This document shows, piece by piece, positions 36,757 to 46,110 of a stretch of DNA of 64,000 nt. The stretch covers positions 2,168,001-2,232,000 of the forward strand of contig NZ_CP120416.1 in the NCBI RefSeq assembly GCF_032773895.1, given 5' to 3'. The translations under genes were made by a program, and so were the position numbers. Numbering within the stretch: position 1 is the stretch's first letter; each line of letters opens with the position of its first letter. Source of the DNA: Teredinibacter sp. KSP-S5-2 (GTDB lineage Bacteria; Pseudomonadota; Gammaproteobacteria; Pseudomonadales; Cellvibrionaceae). The notes beneath the pieces are model-generated. The model saw only the letters and a list, made by a program, of their open reading frames with translations, had not been told where the DNA came from and made no database searches.

Positions 36757-38943
36757 ATGGAACAGGAAAAGGTAACTAAAGGCCGTTTTGTTGTATTTTT
36801 TACGTTGATTATCACCACGCTACTGGCGTTAATTTTCTATGCCGCGAATCAGGCGGAAAAGCAAATAAAAGCCGAAATAAGCGCTCTACTGGACAACGAA
36901 ATTTCAGTTAAAAGCAGACGGCTAAGCAATACCATTCAAGACAGCATTCGCCACGTTGACTTTTTACATGCCACACCACCGATCGAAGGAATCGTCCGAG
37001 CCAAGGATAATAATAATATCGATACTCTGGAGAATACGCCTTACAACATCTGGGTAAAACGACTAGAGGCGATTTTTTCCGCCTATATGAAAACAAATGC
37101 GAACATTGCTCAACTCAGAGTCATTGGTAAAGAGAATAATGGCCGTGAGTTGGTTCGCGTGCAACGAAAAGACACCCAAATCATAAAGGTGAGCAACAAC
37201 GACTTACAAGAAAAAGGTCATAGAGATTATTTTACCGCCTCTCAAAACCTTTCCCCAGGGCAAATCTATATATCTTCAATCAATTTGAATCGAGAGTTTG
37301 GCAAGATAGATGAACCGCCGTGGCCAACATACAGAGTAACGAAACCAATCTTTGACAATAAGGGAGAGTTTTTCGGCATAGTGATTGTCAACTTTGATGC
37401 CAAAATCCTGTTAAAAAACTTACGCGAAAGTCGCGATAAAAAAATTATTACGTTTTTAGTGAACGAAAACGGAAACTACTTAATTCATCCAGATAAAAAC
37501 AAAGAGTTTGCCTGGGAGTATTCCGAGCAAAATACCTGGCTACAGGATGTAAATAATACGAACGATATCAATCAAGAAACAGGAAAAAAAAGTAATCTAA
37601 CCAATGTTCTTCACATTGGAATCGACAAGAATATATCGGTGTTAACCAGAGAAATTCGCATAGAGAACTCCGTACAACACCCTCAATACCGATTTTATAT
37701 CGGCATCAAGCAACGAAATATTTCCACTCTGTTATTAAAACGCCTGTTTTTTGAATTGACTGTTACCCTATGCATGGGGGCAGTGATTCTTATGCTGCTG
37801 TACCTTTACCTTCGCCTTAGTCAAAAAACCAACGAAGAAATAAGACTAAAAGCTAAGTTGGAGGCAATTTTTGAGGGAACACAAAACCCGATTGTTACAC
37901 TCAACCGATCCGGCGCAATAGCTTCCTGGAACTCTGCGGCAGAGCGCCAGTTTAACTTAACAGAGGAACACAGATACCGTTTACAACTCGACGAGCTAAT
38001 ACGGGAAGAAAAAGAAAAAAAACTATATCAGCAAGCTTTTAAAAGTGCTTTAAAAGACAAATACTGTTCTAATCTTGAGCTCCGGTTAACCAACTCGAAG
38101 CGCAATATCTCGGATTACAATCTTTCTCTATCACCAATTCAAGCCCAGGCAGACCTTATTAAAGGTGTTTCCGTAGTGTTTCACGATATATCACAAAGTA
38201 AGAAGTTACAAAAAGCGCTTGAAACAACCAATCAACGCTTGGTTGAAAGCAATATGGAGATGGAAAAGTTTATTTACAGCGTTTCCCATGATTTGAAAGC
38301 ACCACTGATCACCATTGGAGGATTTACGGAGAAAGTCCTTTTATCTCTAAAAGACAATTTGGATGAAAAGAATACTCATCGTTTGGAAAGAGTGTTAGTT
38401 AACACCGACAATATGTCAAATATGCTGAATGATCTATTGAATTTGTCTCGCATTCTTCAGCAAACCCCTGAGATGGAAAAATGTAAGGTAATAGAATGCA
38501 TTGAGCCGGCAATTGAATCTCTGGAGCAAGTCATAGATAAAATGCATGCGGAAATAATTCTTAAACACTGCGAGACAGAAATTCTATGCAACAAAACCCT
38601 ACTAACCCGAGGCTTACAAAACCTGATTGATAATGCAATTAAATACGCAAAGCCCTTCCCTCCACCCAAAATCCATATTCGCGTAGAACTTGAACAGGAC
38701 ACAGCGAAAATATCGGTGTGTGATAATGGTATAGGTATCCCCATTGAACACCAACAAAAGGTTTTTGATATTTTTGAACACTATGGAGAACAAGACGGTA
38801 ATGGTGTTGGGCTCGCCATCGTAAAAAGCATTGCCGAGAAACACAATGGGCGTGTAACTGTGCAATCATCCCCCGGTGAAGGTAGCTGTTTTACCTTACA
38901 TATTCCGAGAGAGAATGGTCATAGAAACGAGGCAATCGAATGA
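36757..38943 (+). CDS. CACHE-PAS sensor histidine kinase (non-hybrid)
   Basis: About 728 residues from ATG 36757; the frame also opens at TTG 36745. Helix about 11-30, CACHE sensor about 35-315 related to that of the divergent kinase, second helix about 330-352, PAS about 365-470, coiled-coil linker, HisKA with phospho-His near 511 (FIYSVSHDLKAP), and HATPase about 610-718 (GNGVGLAIVKSIAEKH). The HisKA type is that found in phytochrome-like and membrane kinases that pair with small Rcp-type receivers. The next gene, such a receiver, overlaps it by 4 bp (ATGA), so they are translationally coupled and are likely cognate partners. Confidence 0.92.
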   Translation: MEQEKVTKGRFVVFFTLIITTLLALIFYAANQAEKQIKAEISALLDNEISVKSRRLSNTIQDSIRHVDFLHATPPIEGIVRAKDNNNIDTLENTPYNIWVKRLEAIFSAYMKTNANIAQLRVIGKENNGRELVRVQRKDTQIIKVSNNDLQEKGHRDYFTASQNLSPGQIYISSINLNREFGKIDEPPWPTYRVTKPIFDNKGEFFGIVIVNFDAKILLKNLRESRDKKIITFLVNENGNYLIHPDKNKEFAWEYSEQNTWLQDVNNTNDINQETGKKSNLTNVLHIGIDKNISVLTREIRIENSVQHPQYRFYIGIKQRNISTLLLKRLFFELTVTLCMGAVILMLLYLYLRLSQKTNEEIRLKAKLEAIFEGTQNPIVTLNRSGAIASWNSAAERQFNLTEEHRYRLQLDELIREEKEKKLYQQAFKSALKDKYCSNLELRLTNSKRNISDYNLSLSPIQAQADLIKGVSVVFHDISQSKKLQKALETTNQRLVESNMEMEKFIYSVSHDLKAPLITIGGFTEKVLLSLKDNLDEKNTHRLERVLVNTDNMSNMLNDLLNLSRILQQTPEMEKCKVIECIEPAIESLEQVIDKMHAEIILKHCETEILCNKTLLTRGLQNLIDNAIKYAKPFPPPKIHIRVELEQDTAKISVCDNGIGIPIEHQQKVFDIFEHYGEQDGNGVGLAIVKSIAEKHNGRVTVQSSPGEGSCFTLHIPRENGHRNEAIE

Positions 38944-39350
38944 AGAAAATTCAAATCCTGTTTGCTGAGGACAACGACGACCACGCTGAGTTGATTGTCG
39001 ATAGTTTTGATGAATGTAAGGATCAATATCAACTGATTCGATCACATGATGGACAACAACTCATAAACGATCTTAAAAACCGACTTAGAAGCCATAGTGA
39101 TTTACCGGATGTCATTCTTCTTGATATAAAAATGCCCAGTGTTGACGGAGTTAGAACTCTGCAAAAAATTAAGTCCGACCAGCGTTTGAAAAAGCTTCCC
39201 GTGATTATGTTAACCACATCAAACAGAGATACGGATATAGATGAGTGCTATAGATATGGCGCAGATGGTTACATGGTTAAACCCTTCTCATACAACGATT
39301 TCAGCCTGATCCTACGGAAAACACAGTTCAACATGAGTAAGCACATATGA
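38940..39350 (+). CDS. Single-domain response regulator, Rcp1-like
   Basis: 136 residues, a stand-alone receiver. The acidic pair E10-D11, phospho-Asp D62 (VILLDIKMPSVDG), switch Thr in MLTTSN and Lys113 (MVKPF) are all present. It has the insertion in the alpha2-beta3 region typical of Rcp1/phytochrome-partner receivers. It overlaps both the upstream kinase and the downstream receiver-kinase by 4 bp. With no output domain, it probably relays phosphate or acts by protein contact. Confidence 0.93.
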   Translation: MKKIQILFAEDNDDHAELIVDSFDECKDQYQLIRSHDGQQLINDLKNRLRSHSDLPDVILLDIKMPSVDGVRTLQKIKSDQRLKKLPVIMLTTSNRDTDIDECYRYGADGYMVKPFSYNDFSLILRKTQFNMSKHI

Positions 39351-40450
39351 CTATGGATAGCATAAAAATCTTGTTGATTGAAGACAATCTGGATCATGCT
39401 GAATTAATATCCGACTGTTGCGATACGCTGTTTGGGAAAAAATTAACGCTGGATGTTCACAATTTATTAAAAACAGGCATGAGTGCCCTGGCGGAGAAAC
39501 ATTACGATATCGTTTTGGCCGATTTACAGTTTCCCGATTCCTCGTTAGAGGACACCATAGAAACGTTAAAAAACACCGCTTCTTCGATTCCGATTGTTGT
39601 CTTAACATCACTCAAGGATGACGATATTGGTCAAACATTAGTTCAGGCCGGCATACAGGATTACCTACCCAAGGAAGAGTTGAGCCCAACACTGCTACAC
39701 CGAATTTGCATGTATTCCATTGAAAGAAAAAAACAAGAGGTTTCTCTTCAGCGAAAAACACAAGACCAACAAATGTTCTGCCGCAGTTTATCCCATGATT
39801 TCAAAGGACCAATTCGAAAAATACGACAACTGTGTGATTCACTGAATTTTAAACTTAGTCAGTCGATCGATTTTGACGAGGAAACAACCGAACATTTTAA
39901 TATGATCGATAGACAAGCCTCGACGATGACTGAGTTGGTTGATGGTTTATACCAGTATTTGCAAGTCGATATGAATAACAACACCTATGAGGATATCGAC
40001 TTGAACGACTTAGTTCTCGATGCCTGGGAGTTTGCATTGCAAGACAAAACCAAGGAACCGAAACTACTGCTAAAAAAACTGCCAAAGCTGTATGGCATAC
40101 GACCATATATATTTATGCTGTTTCAAAATCTCATCAACAATGGCATAAAGTATAACCAGAACCCGCCCGTTATCACCATCTCATCGACAAGCAATGATGA
40201 GGAAATCACCATTCAGGTACAGGATAACGGGATTGGTATTCAAGAACGATATTTTGATGTTGTCTTCCAGCCTTTTGAAAGGTTACATACCCGAGGCAGT
40301 TATTCAGGCTCCGGCTTGGGCTTAAGTATCGTTAAACGTGTTGTCGATAAACACAATGGACAAATACGAATCGAAAGTCAGCCGGGTTTGGGAACGACTT
40401 TTTTCATTACCCTTCCCATCCGAAAACTGACAGCAGATGCTAACCCGTAA
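39347..40450 (+). CDS. Receiver-histidine kinase fusion (REC-HisKA-HATPase)
   Basis: 367 residues, soluble. The N-terminal receiver has IEDN (11-14), phospho-Asp D59 (LADLQFPD) and K109. A short helix leads to HisKA with His150 in RSLSHDFKGP, then HATPase about 235-360 (GSGLGLSIVKRVVDKH). No membrane segment. This receiver-first layout suggests that phosphorylation of the receiver controls the attached kinase, placing it downstream in a relay begun by the CACHE kinase. It overlaps the preceding receiver gene by 4 bp; the operon ends here, convergent with the amidase gene. Confidence 0.92.
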   Translation: MTMDSIKILLIEDNLDHAELISDCCDTLFGKKLTLDVHNLLKTGMSALAEKHYDIVLADLQFPDSSLEDTIETLKNTASSIPIVVLTSLKDDDIGQTLVQAGIQDYLPKEELSPTLLHRICMYSIERKKQEVSLQRKTQDQQMFCRSLSHDFKGPIRKIRQLCDSLNFKLSQSIDFDEETTEHFNMIDRQASTMTELVDGLYQYLQVDMNNNTYEDIDLNDLVLDAWEFALQDKTKEPKLLLKKLPKLYGIRPYIFMLFQNLINNGIKYNQNPPVITISSTSNDEEITIQVQDNGIGIQERYFDVVFQPFERLHTRGSYSGSGLGLSIVKRVVDKHNGQIRIESQPGLGTTFFITLPIRKLTADANP

Positions 40451-40470
40451 TCGTAAGAGCTGATCGCTGA

Positions 40471-41274
40471 CTATAATCGCCTATGTTTTAATACGGGCAT
40501 TTGTTTACGAACAGATTCCAAATACTCAATATCCAGTTCCCAGCTTACAACGCCTTCTTCAGCCTCAAGCCCGGCAACAACCCGCCCCCAAGGGTCGATG
40601 ATAGAACTGTGCCCCCAGGTTTGCCGGTCTGTATCATGAGTTCCGGTTTGATTACAAGCCAGTATATAGATTTGATTTTCGATTGCTCTCGCACGTAATA
40701 ATGGTAACCAATGCGCCTCACCGGTGGTGTAGGTAAAGGCTGCGGGCACAAATACGTATTTAACACCCGCTTGTACCAGCGAACGAAAGTACTCGGGGAA
40801 TCGCAAGTCGTAACAGATTGCCACCCCGGCCTTCCCCCACGGCAGGTCAAACAGCCCAAGTTGAGTCCCCGGAACAATATAATCAGATTCGCGATACTGT
40901 CCGACATTGTCAGCAACATCTGCATCAAAGAGGTGCATTTTGTCGTAGTGACCATAGATTTCGCCATTGGGATCAACTAACAAGCAGCGAGTGTAAACCT
41001 TATTACTTAAACCTGACTCCGCTGGCATGCTACCGGCCAGAATCCATACATTATGTTTTTTTGCCCGGCTGGATAACCACGCCATAATCGCTGGTATTGT
41101 TTCATTATCTTTCACAGCAGAAACAAAGTTCTTTCCACTTAATACCGCAAAGTTTTCCGGCAACACAATTATATCGTTGGCTTGTTGTTGTGCTTGCTCT
41201 AACAACGTATCCAGCTTGGAGAGATTGATTGCCACAGAAGACGTAGCGCAATATTGAATAAGAGAAGCTTTCAT
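40471..41274 (-). CDS. Nitrilase-superfamily amidase, Nit1/NitFhit-like
   Basis: 267 residues, with the Glu-Lys-Cys triad at E40 (IVLPENF), K112 (YDKMHLFD) and C154 (AICYDLRFPE). Length and the motifs KMHLFD, RFPEYFR and WGHSSIIDPWG match the deaminated-glutathione amidase (Nit1) branch, a metabolite-repair enzyme hydrolysing the amide of deaminated glutathione. An omega-amidase-like activity is the alternative. Single gene, 20 bp from the convergent kinase stop; no operon partner. Confidence 0.88.
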   Translation of the reverse strand: MKASLIQYCATSSVAINLSKLDTLLEQAQQQANDIIVLPENFAVLSGKNFVSAVKDNETIPAIMAWLSSRAKKHNVWILAGSMPAESGLSNKVYTRCLLVDPNGEIYGHYDKMHLFDADVADNVGQYRESDYIVPGTQLGLFDLPWGKAGVAICYDLRFPEYFRSLVQAGVKYVFVPAAFTYTTGEAHWLPLLRARAIENQIYILACNQTGTHDTDRQTWGHSSIIDPWGRVVAGLEAEEGVVSWELDIEYLESVRKQMPVLKHRRL

Positions 41275-41981
41275 TAAAATTAGTGAACCCTAATAATCAG
41301 AAGTCAAATTGATCACGTTATTGTGTCATATCCACTCACTTTATAGATACAACAAAGAATACTTTAAGCTAAAAATCTTAGTGATTAAAACTTGTTCTAT
41401 TCTTATCGTGTCTTAAGAGTAAGCTAAGCTCAAAAGGTGATGGCAACCTGTTGGTTAAACCCGAACTCAGACCGAATAATCAACCTTGTTTTACTAACAA
41501 AATATTTTTAGAGAATAAAATCGTATATCGATATTCCCGAACTGTCATCTCAAAATTATTTTTTGTATTCATTAACTACCACGGCAACATAACTGAATAA
41601 AATAAAGAAAAAATTCTCTAATACAAATACACTATATGAAACCAATATTTTTTTGGTTTTTAAGTTGATCGGTTAATTGTTTCTTGTTTAAACAAAATAA
41701 CAATATATTTTTTTTCCAAAACAAGAACACCAACAAATCATTCCATTTAAAATACTCGACCAGCACGAACTCACAGGATAAAAAATTGATACCGATGACG
41801 AATGCGTAAGACCTGTTGATTTCCGTGTCAGTCAAAGTTGATGGGTTATACAACCCAAGCTTTTTTTTGGAAATCACATTGCCCGCATTCAAGTAGGGGT
41901 ATAGACTAAAGAAACTTACTGGTTTTATTCAGCTATACCTCTTTTTTAATCATTGGTATCCTCGACACAAGGAACTAGCAT
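41275..41981. other. Long AT-rich intergenic region before the LuxR regulator
   Basis: 707 bp, strongly AT-rich, between the divergent amidase and LuxR-regulator genes. It presumably holds both promoters. An 86-codon minus-strand frame (41632-41892) has only a TTG start, no SD and biased Phe/Leu/Asn/Lys composition, so I do not call it. No terminator, tRNA or repeat array was seen. Confidence 0.4.
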
Positions 41982-42653
41982 ATGGGTATTCACCACCCGG
42001 CTTCCGTGGTCTTGGCTGGAACAAGTCGAATTTATCTCGAAGGCATTAGGTTATATTTAAACACCTTTGAGGATTTGAATGTCGCTGGTACCTTTTATCA
42101 CTCCAATGAATTAAAGCTTTTTTGTTCTCGTCAGGAAATTAACGCAGTTCTAGTTGATTCCCGTATGGACGACATACTCCCGACCTTGAAATCACTGAGA
42201 AATCTAAACAAACAATTGCGTTTTGTTGTGCTCGCTTCTCCCAACGACCATCATGATATTTCAAAGTTTATGGTTGAAGCGCTGGTATCGGATTTCTTAT
42301 CTGAGGACGAACCACTGGAGGAGTTATATAAAGTCCTGTCCAATGTTGTCCATCAGGAGTATTTGTGCCCTATAGGTTTGGCACGGATATTATCCGGCGA
42401 GTCAGGAAATGAATTAACTGACACTCATGAATATCATGATGGTGATATGCGCTGTTCACTTACCTCCAGACAAATTCGCGTCCTGGAACTCATAGAACGG
42501 GGTAAGACCAATAAGGAAATTGCCCGGCAGTTGAATATAGAAACCAACACAGTGAAAAACCACGTCCAACAAATATTACGACGTTTGAGCGCAACATCAC
42601 GGATACAAGCCGTGGCGATTTATCGACGAGCACAATACAGCCTCGCCGGCTAG
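41982..42653 (+). CDS. NarL/LuxR-type regulator with degenerate receiver
   Basis: 223 residues. The N-terminal receiver-like fold keeps a phospho-Asp equivalent (D59, AVLVDSRMDD) but lacks the acidic pair (VVLAGTSR instead of a DD pair) and the conserved Lys (VSDFLSEDE). The C-terminal GerE-type helix-turn-helix is intact: LTSRQIRVLELIERGKTNKE with recognition helix ETNTVKNHVQQILRRL (about 160-215). It lies 37 bp upstream of the eCIS-type AAA ATPase gene on the same strand, so it is a good candidate regulator of the injection-system locus, perhaps independent of phosphorylation. Confidence 0.88.
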   Translation: MGIHHPASVVLAGTSRIYLEGIRLYLNTFEDLNVAGTFYHSNELKLFCSRQEINAVLVDSRMDDILPTLKSLRNLNKQLRFVVLASPNDHHDISKFMVEALVSDFLSEDEPLEELYKVLSNVVHQEYLCPIGLARILSGESGNELTDTHEYHDGDMRCSLTSRQIRVLELIERGKTNKEIARQLNIETNTVKNHVQQILRRLSATSRIQAVAIYRRAQYSLAG

Positions 42654-42689
42654 GCTCGTATCATCTTTTGGCAAATAAGGGAGTTCGCA

Positions 42690-44876
42690 GTGGTACATTC
42701 TACTCAGGACAAACAACCCCACTCCGCCTCGCATTCACAGGAAACGGGACTATCACCATTAAAAGCTGAACTACAGCGCCTGGATAGAATGCTCTCCAGC
42801 CATTTACTTAATTTAAGAATGCGTGGCCGAACCTCGCTTGGCGATCCGGTTTCGGGGGCCGTTATTGAGGAAGGTGAAGCTGAAGGGTTACTGGTTGAGT
42901 TGTTTAATGAACACCAGAAAATTTGTGATATTCCAACAATTGAACCTCCGCCCAACACCAGATTACCCGGACTCAATCGAGCAGCAGAATTGTTTCATCT
43001 AACCACGGTAGAGCGAGATATATTACTGTTGGCCCTTGCCGTTGAGGTCGATAGCCGATACTGCCGGCTCTTTGCGTTTCTGAATGATCAGGTAAGTCAA
43101 ACCCGACCAACACTAGGTTTAGCGCTAAATATTTTACTACCAAGAAACACCGACGCACAGGCCCAGGCACTATCGCACATCGGTCACAGTAGCGCGCTTA
43201 CACAACAGGCACTGTTGGAATTGCAACCGGGCGAACCTCTGGCAAATCAACCGATAAAAATCCCGAACGAGTTTTGGCCATATTTATTGGATACCAGTAA
43301 GGCACCGCCCGAAACCTTATCCAACTCAACAAAGTTCGCTCTGGAGCAACTCGGTTTTGACGACAACACTATTGAGGCTATCAAAACAACTCAGCAACAT
43401 AGTCAGAAATACAGCAGTGAAAAACTACTGTATGTTATTAGTGGTGATGCTGAAAGTGGGAGAGAATCTGTTGCCAAATTTTTTGCGGCAGGTCTCGGTA
43501 AAAATTGCCTTACACTGGACCTAAAGAAAATTGATGGGTTAGTTGTTGCAAACAGCACCTCGGAGCAGGAAAGCCAACGCGAACAAATTAGTAAATATAT
43601 CCGCCGTTTTTGCCGCGAAGCCACATGGTTTAATGCAGCCGTGATATTTGAAAACGCAGATGTATTACCGCCAATATATCAAGACGCATTCATCAAACAA
43701 ATAAACCACCCTCTCTTCATCTTATGTGACAGAGATAAACAAGCAAAATTTCTTCACCATCCTAACCGACAAAATTTTCATATTACATTACCTAAACGCA
43801 CGTTTTCCAGCCAGCTTGGATTATGGCAAAGCCGCTTTCAGCTCAGTTCTTTTGCTAACAACACTATTGATTTAAGTGAAATTGCCCAGCGCTTCGGTTT
43901 TGGCGTTGATCGCATCGATAGCGCATTGAAACTTGCCGAAGGCATGCAAAACGGCGAACAAGTTGAAACCAAACAACTCACCCAATTTATTCATACCGCA
44001 TGTCAAAAACTTCGGGAAACGCAATTTAATCAATATGCGGAAAAATTAGAAAGCAACTATGAAACCAAAGATTTGGTTTTACACGATTCCACCCAACGAG
44101 AACTGGATTTAATTTCCGCCTGGGTTAAATACAGCCCTCAATTGGCCGATGCCAATTCCGGACTAAACGGTATGGATGGCGGTCGAGGTTTAACCTGCTT
44201 ATTTAGTGGGCCACCGGGAACCGGTAAAACACTTGCCGCGCAGGTCATTGCCAACCAAGTTGGGTTTGATTTATACCGAATAGACCTTTCTCAAGTGGTC
44301 AATAAATACATCGGTGAAACAGAAAAAAATCTCGCCAAATTATTTGATGAAGCAGCCAAAGCCCAAATCATCCTATTTTTTGACGAAGCCGATACCTTAT
44401 TCGGTAAACGCAGCGATGTAAAAGACTCTCACGACCGCTACGCTAACCTTGAAGTTGGCTATCTTTTACAACGCTTGGAAGCTCATCCCGGTTTATGCAT
44501 CCTGGCGACTAACCTCGAACAAAACCTGGATGAAGCGTTTCTGCGACGTATACAAGTTAATGCCGAATTCAAAGTACCAGACTCCCAGCAACGCTACGCT
44601 ATTTGGAAGGGGTTAATCAATCGTTCTGCATTCAGTGAAAACCACAATTTAACCGATCAAACTCTGGCAATGATTGCCGAGAGATTTGAAGTCTCCGGTG
44701 GTGATATACGTAATGCACTGTTCTCCGCCTCCCTGTTTGCCGCAGAAGACCAACTCCCCTTGTCAATTAGACATGTGGTACTCGGAGTTTGGAGGGAAAT
44801 GCAAAAATCCGGTCGTATTATAGATACCGAACTATTTTATGAGTGGCAACAAGATATCAACCAGTACGTCGCATAA
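42690..44876 (+). CDS. AAA+ ATPase of eCIS type (Afp15/Cdc48-like)
   Basis: 728 residues. The N-terminal half (about 20-430) is a winged-helix-bearing, AAA-like part with eroded Walker motifs (VISGDAESGRES). The C-terminal half is a full AAA module: Walker A SGPPGTGKT near 505-513, Walker B ILFFDEADTLFGKR near 562-575, sensor 1 ILATNLEQNLDEAFLRR, then a GGDIRNAL sensor-2 region. This two-part layout is that of the ATPase found in almost all extracellular contractile injection systems, where it is thought to act in assembly. It is followed by a DUF4157 cargo gene, as expected. Confidence 0.88.
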   Translation: MVHSTQDKQPHSASHSQETGLSPLKAELQRLDRMLSSHLLNLRMRGRTSLGDPVSGAVIEEGEAEGLLVELFNEHQKICDIPTIEPPPNTRLPGLNRAAELFHLTTVERDILLLALAVEVDSRYCRLFAFLNDQVSQTRPTLGLALNILLPRNTDAQAQALSHIGHSSALTQQALLELQPGEPLANQPIKIPNEFWPYLLDTSKAPPETLSNSTKFALEQLGFDDNTIEAIKTTQQHSQKYSSEKLLYVISGDAESGRESVAKFFAAGLGKNCLTLDLKKIDGLVVANSTSEQESQREQISKYIRRFCREATWFNAAVIFENADVLPPIYQDAFIKQINHPLFILCDRDKQAKFLHHPNRQNFHITLPKRTFSSQLGLWQSRFQLSSFANNTIDLSEIAQRFGFGVDRIDSALKLAEGMQNGEQVETKQLTQFIHTACQKLRETQFNQYAEKLESNYETKDLVLHDSTQRELDLISAWVKYSPQLADANSGLNGMDGGRGLTCLFSGPPGTGKTLAAQVIANQVGFDLYRIDLSQVVNKYIGETEKNLAKLFDEAAKAQIILFFDEADTLFGKRSDVKDSHDRYANLEVGYLLQRLEAHPGLCILATNLEQNLDEAFLRRIQVNAEFKVPDSQQRYAIWKGLINRSAFSENHNLTDQTLAMIAERFEVSGGDIRNALFSASLFAAEDQLPLSIRHVVLGVWREMQKSGRIIDTELFYEWQQDINQYVA

Positions 44877-44928
44877 GACAGATCATTGATTTTTCGCTGT
44901 AGGTGACTGTCAATAAAGGATACAGATC

Positions 44929-46101
44929 ATGAATCAGATGAGAGAATCCAGACCAGGCCGTCATACTCGCCGTTTTACGCAAGCAGAAAAGCATTCATTA
45001 CGAGGATTTTCCACCCAATCATATAGTAACCGTGCACAACAGCGAATGCTTATGCGTAGCAGTGTGGTGAACACTCCTCTTGCACGCGGTAACAGTGTGT
45101 TATCCAATATCAGTAAACTCAATGCTGGTTTTACCTCCGCAAACGACGCGCGTGAGCGTGAAGCGGATCAGTTCAGTCACACATCCGGCCGACAACAATC
45201 GAAAGGAATAGTCACTTCCCTTGCGACTTCAGGAACCCATTTACCCAAACACCTGCAAAGACAGTTTTCCCCGATTTTTGGAAAGCAAATTGAAAGCATT
45301 CGCATCCACCAGAATGCTCAGGCTCAGCAAGCTGCATCCCTACTTGGAGCTCAGGCTTTTTCGCATGGCAGGGATATATATCTAAGCCGTAACGCGTCCA
45401 TCTACGATGCCTCGTTGTTACGACACGAATTAGGCCATGTTTGGCAAAACCAAAACCTGGTGCAACTACGGGAAGCAACTTGGCTGGAAAGGCGTGCTTG
45501 GCTGGCCTTTTTCGATCACTATTTGCCCCGAAAATTTTTAAATAATTATATGGATGATACAGGTACTCCGATAGTATTAAGCCCACAGGAAATGCAGGAC
45601 TGTAACCCGATAGTTGATCTAAAACGCAGTCGGGGTTTTATGAGTGCCGTCGCCAGTTTACAGGCTCAAGGCGGTGGTACCCAGGCGATTTCTGTCACGG
45701 GATGGGGTGGAGCTTTGACAAATGGTACTCTAGGTAACTTCACAATCCACTATGATGGTATGTTAGCTGTCAATAGCAGCGGAAGCTGGACCTTCAGTGG
45801 TACCATGTGGTTCGAAGATTATTGGGATTTCAATACCGGTGGCGCAAATCGCCCGTTAGGAGCTGAGATAAAAGTACGAGTAGCCAATGCTTTTTTACCC
45901 GGCCAACCCTTTGCAATTTCCAGTGTTCTCGCTCCCGTATCTCAGAGCGATTCAGATCAACGGGCAACCTGGGCAGCGGCCACAGTGCAACACGTTCCAG
46001 ATCGAGCAGGTAGAACAATTACCGATATCACCGTTGGCGATGTGGGCGGTGGCGATGTAGGAGCCGAAGCCGGTGCTCAGGCATCGGAAGATTTAAACTA
46101 A
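44929..46101 (+). CDS. DUF4157 eCIS cargo protein, possible cell-wall toxin
   Basis: 390 residues; SD AAAGGA upstream of the ATG. The basic, disordered N-terminus (about 1-95) leads into a DUF4157 domain: LPKHLQRQFSPIFGKQI, IRIHQNAQAQQAA and zinc motif HELGH near 166-170. The C-terminal part (about 200-375) is different: a beta-rich segment with GSWTFSGT followed by DYWDFN and NR near 300, reminiscent of the colicin-M-type catalytic loop (D-x-Y-D-x-N...H-R) but with Trp for Tyr and no matching His. A low-complexity Gly/Asp tail follows. DUF4157 is often found on eCIS-loaded effectors. The next gene, 9 bp downstream, could be a partner or immunity protein. DUF4157 is secure; the toxin idea is tentative. 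Confidence 0.75.
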   Translation: MNQMRESRPGRHTRRFTQAEKHSLRGFSTQSYSNRAQQRMLMRSSVVNTPLARGNSVLSNISKLNAGFTSANDAREREADQFSHTSGRQQSKGIVTSLATSGTHLPKHLQRQFSPIFGKQIESIRIHQNAQAQQAASLLGAQAFSHGRDIYLSRNASIYDASLLRHELGHVWQNQNLVQLREATWLERRAWLAFFDHYLPRKFLNNYMDDTGTPIVLSPQEMQDCNPIVDLKRSRGFMSAVASLQAQGGGTQAISVTGWGGALTNGTLGNFTIHYDGMLAVNSSGSWTFSGTMWFEDYWDFNTGGANRPLGAEIKVRVANAFLPGQPFAISSVLAPVSQSDSDQRATWAAATVQHVPDRAGRTITDITVGDVGGGDVGAEAGAQASEDLN

Positions 46102-46110
46102 AGAGGTGAA

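Noticed and set aside
41632-41892. 86-codon minus-strand frame in the long intergenic region
   Set aside because: TTG start with no SD, low-complexity Phe/Leu/Asn/Lys composition of an AT-rich spacer, no family resemblance.
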